Positions 43,400 to 54,186 of a DNA stretch of 64,000 nt are shown one piece after another. Position 1 is the stretch's first letter, and every line of letters begins with the position of its first letter. The notes below the pieces were generated by a model that saw only the letters and a program-made list of their open reading frames with translations, made no database searches and had not been told where the DNA came from. The DNA comes from Gari tellinella (Eukaryota > Mollusca > Bivalvia > Cardiida > Psammobiidae): contig OV277864.1 in NCBI GenBank assembly GCA_922989275.2, positions 48,607,550-48,671,549 on the forward strand, written 5' to 3'. The position numbers and the translations under genes were made by a program.

Positions 43400-44780
43400 G
43401 CCAAATACCGTTGATAGAACTGCCAAATACAATGCTTCAGATGAGTGTGGGTGTCAAACACTGTAGATCAAGGCCAACCGTCGCGTCAAAGACGCGGCTG
43501 CTTGCCTTGATCTACAGTGTTTACAGTGCATTAATGACACGGCTCATATATAGAAGCAGACGAAAATTAAAGCAGGCGATGCTATGGCACTAACTGTTTA
43601 ACTCATTGAGCCCTAGTGACGCATATATGCGTCCTCTACCAAAAGAGTACATGTATAGAGCACACTTGTCTGATGCAAACAGTGAAGTCCCTGATTAGAA
43701 GGCTCCTGCAGGAGCCCTCTAATCAGGGACTTCACCGTTTGTCATTTTGTAATATATTATAGCAAAAAATCCCTCAATATTCTAAAATGAACCAGTCTGT
43801 GATGTAAACTGGAATTATCCATTGAGCCCTAGTGACGCATATATGCGTCCTCTACCAAAAGAATACATGTATAGAGCACACTTGTCTGATGCAAACAGTG
43901 AAGTCACTGATTAGAAGGCTCCTGCAAAAAATCCCTCAATATTCTAAAATGGACCAGTGATGTAAACTGGAATTATCCATTGCAAGTTTCAGGGGAGTAT
44001 GAGTTAAGTGTGGTTATTGCTTCATAACGTCAGTGAACGTGTTAACCCTTAGCCCGCCAAATAAATTGTCGTCTGCTATATTTCTCGTCTGCTTCAATTT
44101 TCAAAGTGCTTCAAAGTTGCTCAAAATTGCTGAAAATGTTGTCCGAGTGTCAAACAGCTCATCCGGGTCCAAGCTGTTTGCATATGGAGCTATAGTCGTG
44201 AGTGGCAGGCTAAGGGTTAGTAAGTAAATTTAAAGAGTTACCTTCCAGTAGAAGACTCTTACCTGTTAAAATTCAACCTGCTATCCTGAAACATGTAAAA
44301 TGTTTAACTGAAATCCACTTCTATGACATACATGTAATATGATATTAGGTATTTGTGTGAAGAAAACTTTCCGGTCACGAACAAGCATGTAAACTAACAA
44401 AGATTTCGCGATTTGCAATAGAATTTAGAAATGGTAATGTACTCGACAGTGGCAAAGCTTTATAAAACCCTGAGTGACAAATAGCTTGGATCATGACCAG
44501 ACACCGAGTCACTGGACATAATCGTTTCAGCTCAAACAAAGTTTATTGCGAGTAAAGAATTTCCTACTGTACCAATCGTTCTCTTTGAACCCTAATCACG
44601 CATATAGGCGTCATTTGAAAACAGTGTACCTTTGAGGAGTACACATACCCTAGGCGAACAGTGTAGATCATGATCAGAGGGCTCATTAAGGAGCCCTCTG
44701 ATCAGGGTATACATTGTTTGTCATTTTGACATATTTTGTAAAAACCAACCCTTAAGAGTCAAAAATGGACTAGACTAAAT
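43400..44780. repeat. Hairpin cassettes and TTAA MITE (copy B)
   Basis: Hairpins at 43,455-43,522, 43,676-43,741 (66 bp) and about 44,657-44,721. A second, truncated copy of the 43.6-kb block lies at 43,822-43,990 (gagccctagtgacgcatata repeated), a ~200-bp local duplication absent from copy A. The TTAA MITE at 44,042-44,220 lacks most of its hairpin. 43,121-43,400 and 44,781-45,430 are unassigned. Confidence 0.7.
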
Positions 44781-45436
44781 TGAAAACTAGAATTGTCCAT
44801 TTGAGGTTAGTGGGAGGAAAGAGTTAAATGGACAGGACATTCATTGAGATATAGTAGTTTTTTTCTGTAATTTATTTCAAATTGCAGAATTCAAAATATC
44901 CATTTTTGAAATATGAGAGATATGAACTCAACACAGCTCTATTCAAGTTTCGCTCTGGTTAACAAATCGTTTGAACAGCAAAAGTATCAAATATCGACAT
45001 GTACGACAGACCGGTGGTGATTTCAAACCTCCAACTTAAAGCTTCACACACAAGACTTCAGACTTCAAGTTTCAAACTTCAACATAGTTCTTTACGACGT
45101 GTTTTGACGGTACCGACTTATACATATGCAGCGGATAGCATATTACTGACATATTTTAACATCATAACAAATGAATAACGTCCATTGTGAAGACTATTTT
45201 AACATATTCAAAATACCATTGCTGTGTACATCGCTTTTATCGAACCGTCTGTTTTATTCCAGATCAGATGACCCGTTATTGCTCTATAAATAATTGTCAC
45301 CTGCTTTAAATTGTCGTTTTTGCTTAAACCTATTTTGTTTTAAGATATGTACATGCTTTACATAAACATACAATGAAGTTAATGATTGAAACGAAACTCG
45401 TTTGCAGTAATTCAAGTATAAACGTATTGATTTATA

Positions 45437-45690
45437 CAGGACTGCCATTTCTCCGGATTTTTGCTAAATCTCCGGATTTTTACCTAGTACATGGTAGCTT
45501 AAAGTAGGTTGAAAGTAAAGTAGAATGCGCCTTAAGGCGCATTCTGCTTTACTTCGAGTCTGCTTTAAGCAGCCACGTGTCAATAAAACTAGACACAGGC
45601 GATGGGGTAAATGTACGATTCGTAAATCGCACTAGAAAAATGCAAATTTGGAAATCTTAGGATTTTTTATCTCAACTTATGGCAGCCCTT
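45437..45690. mobile_element. MITE with caggactgccat TIR (copy B)
   Basis: Uninterrupted counterpart of 29,001-31,510, flanked by tttata on both sides (45,431-45,436 and 45,691-45,696). The central hairpin is gcttaaagtaggttgaaagt ... ctgctttaagc. Confidence 0.85.
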
Positions 45691-45792
45691 TTTATATATT
45701 TTATCCCGATATACTATCCATGTAACAAAGAGTTTGAACCCAAATCAGATGCGAGTAACTATGGGTCTGATCTGGATCTTAACATTTTTAAC

Positions 45793-46046
45793 TGCTACAG
45801 TGGAGAATCTGTTATTCTTTCCCGTTTAAACGCAAACGTACGCAAACGCAAAACACTAAAACGTATAAAAGAACAACTTTTGGACAATTCTGATAAAATT
45901 GTTTATCTTGGTGGCAAACAGTTTGGAGCCTGATCAGACGCCGGGTTACCCGGGGTCTGATCTGGCTCCAAACTGTTTGCACTGCAAATAATAGTTTTAG
46001 CGTAAACGCGTTTATTGGGAAAGAATAACAGATTCTCCACTGTAGC
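45793..46046. mobile_element. Palindromic MITE with TIR ctacagtggagaatctg (copy B)
   Basis: Complete element with both inverted ends and a 65-bp hairpin at 45,915-45,979. Closely related to 3779-4029. The copy-A locus holds only an inverted half (31,540-31,702). Confidence 0.8.
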
Positions 46047-46442
46047 ACTGATAGAGTTAAACCCATACTCGTTTACAGTAGCTGTACAGTATGATTAGGG
46101 GATTCCCGTTTGCTTAGTCGCTCTAAAAGAGGGAAATCTCATGACGTCAATAGTATTACACAGGAACTGTGAACCGTAAAATTTTAAGTGTGAAGTTTGA
46201 AGTCGAAAGTGTGAAGTCTGAATCTGAAGTTTGATCTATGAATGCTGTATAAGAGATTAGTAGCATATATTTAGGAAGTACGAACTGTGAAGTTTGAACT
46301 CTGAAGTGCGTATAGGGAATTTTCACCATCGGTCTTTCGTATATACAACGCTCCTTCTCTACAACGACACCCAATGGGAGACAAAAATTGCATGCGTTGT
46401 TCGGAGGGAGTCGTTATATGAAGATAAATTGGCTTACATTTG

Positions 46443-46507
46443 CAAACAGCTTGAATCCAGATCAGACACTGCGTAATAAGGCGTCTGATCTGGATTCAAG
46501 CTGTTTG
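46443..46507. repeat. 65-bp hairpin cassette (copy B)
   Basis: caaacagcttgaatccagat ... atctggattcaagctgtttg, the counterpart of 32,104-32,168. Where copy A has ctagattc, this copy keeps the perfect partner ctggattc. The MITE at 46,548-46,752 follows. Confidence 0.8.
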
Positions 46508-46849
46508 TCACTCGTCATTAAGAACTATTACTGTCAAAATGTCAAATCTTTAAAATACATTTAATTTATGATGTCTCCTATTAATCATGTTTTGTGGCAT
46601 CGTTTTTGGAATCGTCTTGAAAAGACGATTCCAAAGAGATGTCACAAGACAGGATTATATAGAGCAATAATAAATTAAATGTATTTTAAAGTTTTGACTT
46701 ACGACCTTTTTATTTCTGTCGTATTCATGAAGCTTTATGAAACGGGACCCTGGATCTTTACTACATGTAGATGTAAATTAAGGGTCCCATCGCGAACGAA
46801 AGAAGCCATCGTCTAATAGTATAGTCAACAGTTTATACATGATATAGAT

Positions 46850-47241
46850 ATAATGAAACTTAAATGCATAATGCAAAAACTAGAACGTGAAATTATGGAT
46901 AAATGTTGTATAAATGATATTGTTACAAATATTGAAAAAGTTTTAATCACTTCTGCTTAAAATACTTTTGGAATATTTAGTAGTAGTAGTAGTAAAAGTA
47001 ACGTTAGAGCAGGTAACTGCAATAACCAAAAGTGATATGACAATAACTGCAAATTCGCTAGATCCGATTTTCATAAAAAGTAGGCGAAAATATAGCCATG
47101 TTAAGAATGAAATTAACAGAAACGATATGTTAAAACCAAGAAAGATACGCACGAACAATACAAGATGCAGTTGTCGAATATAAACGCCGCTTTAGAGAGA
47201 AAATATGAGGACTCAGTCACCACGAGAATACTAGAACTACA
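46850..47241 (+). pseudogene. Degenerate LINE relic, left part (copy B)
   Basis: Matches 32,500-32,935 of copy A, including the basic SRRKYSHVKNEINRNDMLK stretch. It is cut by the insertion of the younger LINE at 47,242. Confidence 0.7.
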
Positions 47242-47446
47242 GCCACTGACCGATGCAGCAGTGGAGTTCGGCAGCCCCCTGGACGACTGAGCAGCCCTTT
47301 ATAGGATCACTCTGCTCACCTCCTTGGCATGAGGAAGGGGCTAGAAAAGGTGCCCTAAAAATAGCCTGCATCAGCACACCCTGGCCAGCAAACCGCAGTT
47401 GGCGGGGATCCCCTACTGCGGTCGAAAAACAACAAAGAAGAAAACA

Positions 47447-48187
47447 ATGGTGCTTAACCTAGGCACATGGAACGTTAGAACGTTGCTTGACAACACTAAG
47501 GCTGACAGACCGGAAAGAAGAACAGCGTTGGTTGCCAAAGAACTAGCCCGATACAATGTGGACATTGCAGCATTGAGTGAAACCCGATTTGCAGACAAGG
47601 GCCAACTGACGGACGGTGGCTACACTTTCTTCTGGAGTGGCAGAACCACGAATGAACGAAGGGAAGCAGGTGTTGGATTTGCTATCAAGTCCAACCTAGC
47701 CCGCAACCTCGTCAAGCTACCAGAAGGTATCAACGACCGCCTGATGTCTCTCCAGCTCCCACTTGCTAACAAGAGGAGTGTCACACTGATCTCTGCATAT
47801 GCACCGACCATGACAAACCCAGACGACATAAAGGACAAGTTCTACGAAGACCTTGATGCGCTAATGTCCGCTGTTCCTCAGTCTGAGAAACTGATCGTTC
47901 TCGGATACTTTAATGCCAGAGTGGGAACAGACCACCAAACCTGGGAGGGAATCATAGGAAGACATGGCATAGGGAAATGTAACACCAATGGTCTCCTTCT
48001 CCTCAGAGCATGTGCAACACACGACCTTACTATCACCAACACACTGTTCCGTCTACCAACCCACAAGAAAACATCCTGGATGCACCCTCGGTCAAAACAT
48101 TGGCACTTGATCGACTATGTTATCACACGAAAGAAGGACAGAGCAGATGTTAGAGTGACTAAAACCATGTGTGGGGCGGAATGTTGA
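47447..48187 (+). pseudogene. LINE ORF, apurinic-endonuclease-like domain (ends at a premature TGA)
   Basis: Encodes the target-nicking endonuclease half of a LINE polyprotein (exonuclease-endonuclease-phosphatase fold). From ATG 47,447 it begins MVLNLGTWNVRTLLDN, followed by LSETRFAD, ISAYAPTM and WMHPRSKHWHLIDYVITR, the conserved blocks of this fold (N, E, Y, D/N and H motifs). Two lesions are visible. The usual GDFN metal-binding motif reads GYFN (codon 47,906-47,908, Asp to Tyr). The frame ends at TGA 48,185-48,187, where a Trp is expected in the C-x-TDH context, with the same frame continuing beyond it. Similar proteins are often annotated 'craniofacial development protein 2-like' in animal genomes. 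Probably no longer active. Confidence 0.88.
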
Positions 48188-50644
48188 ACTGATCATCGCT
48201 TGATCCTGTCCAAACTGAGGCTCAGCATATTACCCATGAGGAGGCCCCAAGGCAAAAAGACTGCAAAACGGCTGAATGTCAACAAACTGAAAAGTAGCAA
48301 GGTTGAAGAGGCCTTTGCCCATGATCTCAGCGTAAAACTTCAAGATTTGTCACCCAAAGATGGGACCAGCGTTGAAGAGAGGTGGACCTCCTTTAGAGAG
48401 ACAGTTTATTGTACTGCCTTTGAGCATCTCGGACCAGCAACCAATAAGCACCAAGACTGGTTTGATGAGAACGACAAAGAAATACAAGAGTTGCTTCATG
48501 AAAAGCACCAGCGGTTCAGAGCACATCAAAACGACTCGTCTTCTCAAGCCAAGAAAAATGCCTTCAACTGCTCCAAGAGAACTGTACAGACCAGACTTCG
48601 GGAGATGCAAGACAATTGGCTGAGGAATAAGGCTGATGAAATCCAAGGATTTGCAGACAGACGTGATGCGAAACGGTTTTATGACGCAATAAAGGCTGTC
48701 TATGGACCCAAGTCCTCTGGTTGCTCACCTCTACTCAACGCTGATGGGACAACACTGATCACAGAGAAGGAACGCATTCTAGAGAGATGGGCCGAACACT
48801 TCAACGGTGTCCTCAACCGCCCTGCAGACATAAATGATGAAGCCATTGCCCAACTGCCACAAGCCAAGACAAACGTAGACCTTGACACCCTACCCACTGC
48901 AGTCGAAGTCAAAAAGGCCATCAATCAACTGTCATGTGGCAAAGCACCCGGCTCCGATGCAATTCCAGCTGAGGTGTACAAAGCAGGCGGCCCTTGTATG
49001 CTACAACAGTTAACTGAACTATTTCAGTCCATCTGGGAGGAAGGACAGATTCCTCAGCAACTCAAGGACGCCAGCATAGTTCACATCTACAAGAGAAAAG
49101 GAAATCGCCAGTCATGTGACAACCATCGCGGCATCGCTCTTCTGTCCATTGCTGGAAAGATCCTAGCGCGGGTTTTACTGAATCGCCTACTCCAACATCT
49201 TGAACAAGGTCTTCTTCCAGAAAGCCAATGTGGCTTCCGTGCAGAACGCGGGACTGCAGACATGATATTTGCAGCCCGCCAAATCCAAGAAAAATGCCAG
49301 GAGCAGCATCAGGACCTCTTTGTGACTTTTGTTGACCTGACCAAGGCGTTCGACACGGTTAGCAGGGAAGGACTATGGAAGATTATGAGGAAGTTTGGAT
49401 GTCCTGACAGGTTCATCACGATCATCAGGCAATTCCACGACGGCATGATGGTAAAGGTTTTGGATGACGGTGGTGAATCAGAGACCTTTCCAGTAACGAA
49501 TGGTGTCAAGCAAGGCTGCGTTCTCGCCCCGACCCTGTTCAGCATGGTGTTTTCTGCCATGCTGACAGATGCATTTGGCGGTTGTGATGGTGGAATAAAC
49601 ATCAGATACAGGACAGACGGAAAGCTGTTCAACCTCAGACGCCTTCAGGCCATTACAAAGGTGAAAGAGACTGTTGTCAGAGACCTACTCTTCGCTGACG
49701 ACTGCGCACTCAACGCCAATACTGAACTGGGGATGCAAAAGGATATGGATCGCTTCTCCGATGCATGCGACAACTTTGGTCTCACTATAAGCATAAAGAA
49801 GACCGAAGTAATGTACCAGCCCACACCAGGAAAACCCTACGAGGAGCCTCGTATTACTGTGAAAGGACAGAGTCTCAAGGCGGTAGAAAACTTTACCTAC
49901 CTAGGAAGCACTCTGTCTCGAGCAGCCAACATCGATGTTGAGGTGAACAACAGAATTGCTAAAGCCAGCGCTGCCTTTGGGAGACTCCGACAAACTGTAT
50001 GGGAGCGGCGAGGACTCGCACTGGAAACCAAGCTGAAAGTTTACTCTGCAGTTGTCTTAACTACGCTACTCTATGCTTGCGAGACATGGACAGTCTACAG
50101 TAGACATGCAAAGCAGATCAACCACTTCCATTTAAGTTGTCTCCGCAAGCTTCTCCTCATCAGATGGCAGGACAAAGTCCCTGATACAGAGGTATTGGAC
50201 AGGGCAGGAATGCATAGTGCATACACCCTCCTTCTTAGGGCCCAAGCAAGATGGGCGGGACATCTAGTCAGGATGCCAGACAGTCGACTGCCCAAGCAGT
50301 TGCTATATGGAGAGTTGTGCAAGGGCAAGCGGTCAGTCGGAGGTCAGAAAAAGCGCTTCAAGGATAGCCTTAAAGCATCTCTCAAAGACCTCAACTTTGA
50401 TATCAACGCCTGGGAGACAATTGCTGAGGACCGATCTACCTGGAGAAACAAGGTGTTTACTGGTTCCCGTACAGCCGAAGAAAGACGCACTACCGTGGCG
50501 AAAAAGAAGAGAGCCATGCGCAAGGCCAAAGCATCAACATCTACACCCTCCACACACACAGACAGCAACCACACGTGCCCAACATGTGACCGATCCTTCA
50601 AGGCCCGGATTGGCCTCATCAGTCACCTCCGGACCCACAGATAG
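48188..50644 (+). pseudogene. LINE ORF, reverse transcriptase and C2H2 finger (same frame after the TGA)
   Basis: Continues the endonuclease frame without a shift for about 818 codons. RT blocks are clear: KAPGSDAIPAEVYK, HIYKRKGNRQSCDNHRGIALL, GFRAERGTADMIFAARQI, FVDLTKAFDTVSREGLW, GVKQGCVLAPTLFSMVF, and the catalytic LLFADDCAL (FADD at 49,691-49,702). The C-terminal half has the thumb-like KTEVMYQP and FTYLGST blocks and an HLVRMPDSRLPKQLLYGEL segment. It ends in a single C2H2 finger (CPTC ... HLRTHR, from 50,576). This layout fits an RTE-like or related LINE; clade assignment is from memory. The RT active site is intact, so the element probably died recently or came from a master copy elsewhere. 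Confidence 0.92.
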
Positions 50645-50703
50645 ACCACATGTTGAGTGTATTGTATTGTCATGGTCATCTTCGACTCCGAAGGACGAAC
50701 AAC

Positions 50704-51372
50704 ACTAGAACTACATTTACAACATTAATGCAAAAACAAATAACGCAGATGTTAACATGGAATCATTTAATGATTTTGTTAAGAATTTGAATACTGCTAT
50801 TGTCGATGAAGATGACTCCATCGACTAGACCCTGTTTGGCCTAATGTCGATGTTGAATAATGAAATTACTATTGACGAAATTAAGAAAGCGATTAATAAT
50901 TTAAGAATGAGTAAAGCAACTTGTTTGGACCAGATGTCTAATTAATACATACACATTCGATCGATTTATTCATGTCACTTTAATACAAATTATTTAACAA
51001 GATATTCGATACTGGAATTTTGCCACAGTCATGGTCAGTTGAAAGTATTGTTCGAATATACGTATGTATACGAATAATGGTGATAATACTCAGCCTGAAA
51101 ATTATAGACCAATAAATTTACTGAGCTGTATGGGTTACGGCAATTTTAAACAACAGACTTACACCTTATTTAGAAAGAAACTAATAAACGTTTGAAACTA
51201 AATCATGTAGGATTTCGAAAACATCTTTCAAAAACTGATAACGTTTTTATTCTCCATAAGCTGTGTGAATATTGTAAACATAATAAAAAAAGAAATTTGC
51301 GCTTTTGTTGATTTAAAAAACAAAAAAACATTTGATTCTGTATGGCGGGCAGATTTATGGTTTAAATTATAG
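50704..51372 (+). pseudogene. Degenerate LINE relic, right part (copy B)
   Basis: Continues the relic cut at 47,241. It matches 32,925-33,612 but keeps ~100 bp (about 50,900-51,020) lost from copy A and lacks the 125-bp foldback. RT-like phrases QPENYRPINLLSCMG, HVGFRKH and DSVWRADLWF are present in broken frames. Confidence 0.7.
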
Positions 51373-51443
51373 AATACTATTTTGATATATTTTGGTAATT
51401 AGCGAATTCATTGGTTTTCCATATCTTGGACGGGAGTCAATCG

Positions 51444-51692
51444 TTAACCCTTTCATGATCAAATTTATCGTGAGGATTTTATCCCTTCACTGTTTCATTG
51501 TCGTTGTCGGCAATATCGTTTCAAAGTTAAATTTAAGGCAGCATGACTGAAGGAAGTTCAAAAAGAATGTCAAACATTTTGGATCCTGATCAGACGTCGC
51601 GTTATGCGGCGTCTGATCAGGATCCAAATTGTTTTCAAACGCACCTGTTTGCAAACGCTCCTTTTTGGCGTTATTGATAGTGAAAGGGTAAA
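51444..51692. mobile_element. TTAA MITE with full 65-bp hairpin (copy B)
   Basis: Starts TTAAccctttcatgatcaaa and ends ttattgatagtgaaagggtaa. Hairpin 51,571-51,635: gatcctgatcagacgtcgcg / cgtctgatcaggatc. Confidence 0.8.
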
Positions 51693-51774
51693 GTGATTGT
51701 TTCAAACGCATAGTTGCTAATTATGTAGTAAATGGGTTTTATCTTGCAATCAGTTTGATTCAGATGAGATGCCG

Positions 51775-52045
51775 GGGCCTCCGTGGCCTAGTGGTATAGT
51801 CCCTGTGACTAACATCACTAAGCTCCTCACCGCTGTGAGTTCGAATCCCAGTAGGGTCGTTCGGATTTTTCATGTGGGTAAGCCTTCCAGCTGGCTTGTG
51901 GAAGGTCGGTGCTTCTTGCCGATTTTGCCTGAAACAGTGCATAAAGGACTTCTGGGGTCTTCATTCACCTGTTATTACCTGGACGTCGCGATATGACTGA
52001 AATACTGTTGGAAGTGACGTAAAATAAAAACAAATCAAATCAAAT
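51775..52045 (+). mobile_element. tRNA-derived SINE (copy B)
   Basis: Counterpart of 33,971-34,250, with the same target duplication (cagatgagatgccg at 51,761-51,774; one mismatch at 52,046-52,059) and a small internal deletion. Confidence 0.85.
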
Positions 52046-52352
52046 CAGATGAGATGGCGAAAAGCTCGGGACCTCATCTAGATCCCATCTGCTTTACAAT
52101 CATTTTGATTTCCACAGCGATAGGAAGGAACGAATCAATTTTATATCCTTTATTATATTATAAACTTGATTTTGTAAATCAAAATGCTAGCCCAGAAGAC
52201 AGTATATACAAGTTACTTGATGTTTGATCTTGCTCAAAACTGTTGCAACTGAAAATATTGCTTTAGTATAAACGCTTTTGTTGAGAATGTCTCCCATTTG
52301 TGAATGGACTGACAGGTCAGTTAAATCGGACAATATATTATAAAAAAGAGTT

Positions 52353-53934
52353 TTGAATAGAATGGGACTCGAACCTAAGAACTGTGTAATGCTAGTCAAT
52401 CACTCTAGACATGGAGCTTCCAAGACAGACAATGGAGTTTATCAAACTTTTTTATATAAATTTTCTAGTATAAGCACATGCGGAAGAAGTCTATGTCTCC
52501 GAGAAGCGTTTCCGCTCGCTCGCAAGAAAACGCTGACATGTGTTTGACCTTAAGTAAATAACGCGGCATTAATAATGCAACTTAGGGAATATTTGGCAAA
52601 AAGTTTTAATTGCAAATTATGTGAAAATTTACAAAACATCTCAGATTATTTTAGTTCACTTAATGCATTATGGTAGTGAACCTTCATGGATCATATCAAT
52701 AGCGTAATACTATTATTAAGGTAATGATGAACTATTAAACAACTAAATGGTTTAGTTTAAACATTTTTATTTCATACAATATACATATACATGTATTGGA
52801 TTGGGCTACACGTTTTTGCAATTTTTGATAACCGCTACTTCCTAAATATAACATATAATTTGTATTACAAACAGTAAAATGACAATAATAGAGATGAACA
52901 TAAATTCACTGTTAACTATTTCACTACCAAATTGTTTGTAAAATATTTACCCCTTTACTGTTTCATTGTCGTCTGCTTCAAATGTGTTGTTTGCAATATC
53001 GTTTCAAAGTAAGATTTAATGTAGTATAAACATAACGATTAGAGTGTCAAACAGTTTGGATCCTGATCAGACGTCTGATCGGCGTCTGATCAGGATCCAA
53101 ACTGTTTGCAAACGCGCCTTTAGGCGTCATTGAGAGTGAAAGGGTTAATACCAAAGCAGTTTGACAAAAAACTGCCACATAGACGTCAACGAAATGAGTA
53201 GAAAAGAAAGGAAGAAAGGAACGTGCTAAGATCAAAATTCTACAATCGAAATGCTTGAGAATTGCAAAACAAAATGTTTAATAGTGTGGTGTTTTTTTTT
53301 CTTAAAAGTAAAAACGTCCAAAACATTTCATTTTTTCAAACACAAATTTGAGAACTATTTTACTTTTCGTTTCACAACATTAACCCTTTCATTGCCAATG
53401 TCGACAACACTGACATTCGCAAACAGTTTGGATCCTGATCAGACGCCTCGTAAAATGGCGTCTGATCTGGATCCAAACTTTTTGCCACCCATATCAATAT
53501 CTTTAAATAAAACACATTAATTTTAGACCTTCTCAAGAGCCTTTGTGAAAAAAAAACCAGCAGTATAATAATTCGTGTATTATTGACTGAATGGTAAGCC
53601 ATTACATAACTATAATTAAAGTTAACGGACGGACGAACGGACGGACTGAGAGATAGATGACCGGGTTGACGGACAGAGACAAAACCTATAATCCCACGGA
53701 TGGATGCACCGATAGGGGATTTGAAAGGATCTTAAACGAAGAAGTCACTATCTGAGCCCCAGGGAATTTGCTTTGTCTGAAAGAGGTCTTCACACAGAAG
53801 CCAGAAGCTGATAAATAATGAAGACGCGTAGACCTAGATCAGATTACGCTTTTGCGAAACATCAGTTGAGCTAGGTCTAAACGGATGGAAAATAATGTAT
53901 TGCGTTTTGTAAGGCTGCTGAAAGATTGTTTCTT
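52353..53934. repeat. TLR 3' flank, tRNA-like relic and TTAA MITEs (copy B)
   Basis: tRNA-like relic on the minus strand at about 52,353-52,546. TTAA MITE at 52,912-53,148 with a 61-bp hairpin (53,048-53,108) and intact 'gagagtgaaagggTTAA' end. Partial MITE from TTAA 53,380 with a 65-bp hairpin (53,420-53,484). The rest matches 37,400-38,749. No gene. Confidence 0.75.
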
Positions 53935-54186
53935 TTAACCCTTTCCCTTATAGAAGCGCCTTTTAGCGAATATGATTTATTCCTCCGCTGATAAGACAGT
54001 TCCAGTTTATACCATCATGAACAATTACCATTACAAATATTGTATATAGCCTAGCAAGTTTTAGCTTAAAGAAGGCTGAAAGTAAAGCAGAATGCGCCTT
54101 AGGGCGCATTCTGCTTTACTTTCAATCTGCTTTAAGTAGTCTTATATCTTCAATACTGGAAACAATGCTATCAGGTAAAGGGTTAA
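53935..54186. mobile_element. TTAA MITE abutting the stop codon of the 54-kb TLR
   Basis: Same insertion and orientation as 38,750-38,992: TTAAccctttcccttatagaa ... atcaggtaaagggTTAA, with a 72-bp hairpin. It supplies an AATAAA on the TLR strand (complement of 53,976-53,981), ~205 bases after the stop. Confidence 0.87.

Larger units (their letters stand above)
47242..50703 (+). mobile_element. Non-LTR retrotransposon (LINE), 3.46 kb, with 12-bp target duplication
   Basis: The insertion is bounded by the 12-mer actagaactaca at 47,230-47,241 and 50,704-50,715. Copy A shows the empty site at about 32,925. It has a ~200-bp 5' leader, one long endonuclease/RT frame interrupted by a single TGA, and a ~60-bp 3' end without a poly(A) tail. 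Base composition (near 50% GC) contrasts with the AT-rich surroundings. Confidence 0.95.

Noticed and set aside
48350..48646. Minus-strand frames within the LINE (also 49,309-49,632 and 50,344-50,619)
   Set aside because: Shadows of the GC-rich LINE coding frame.
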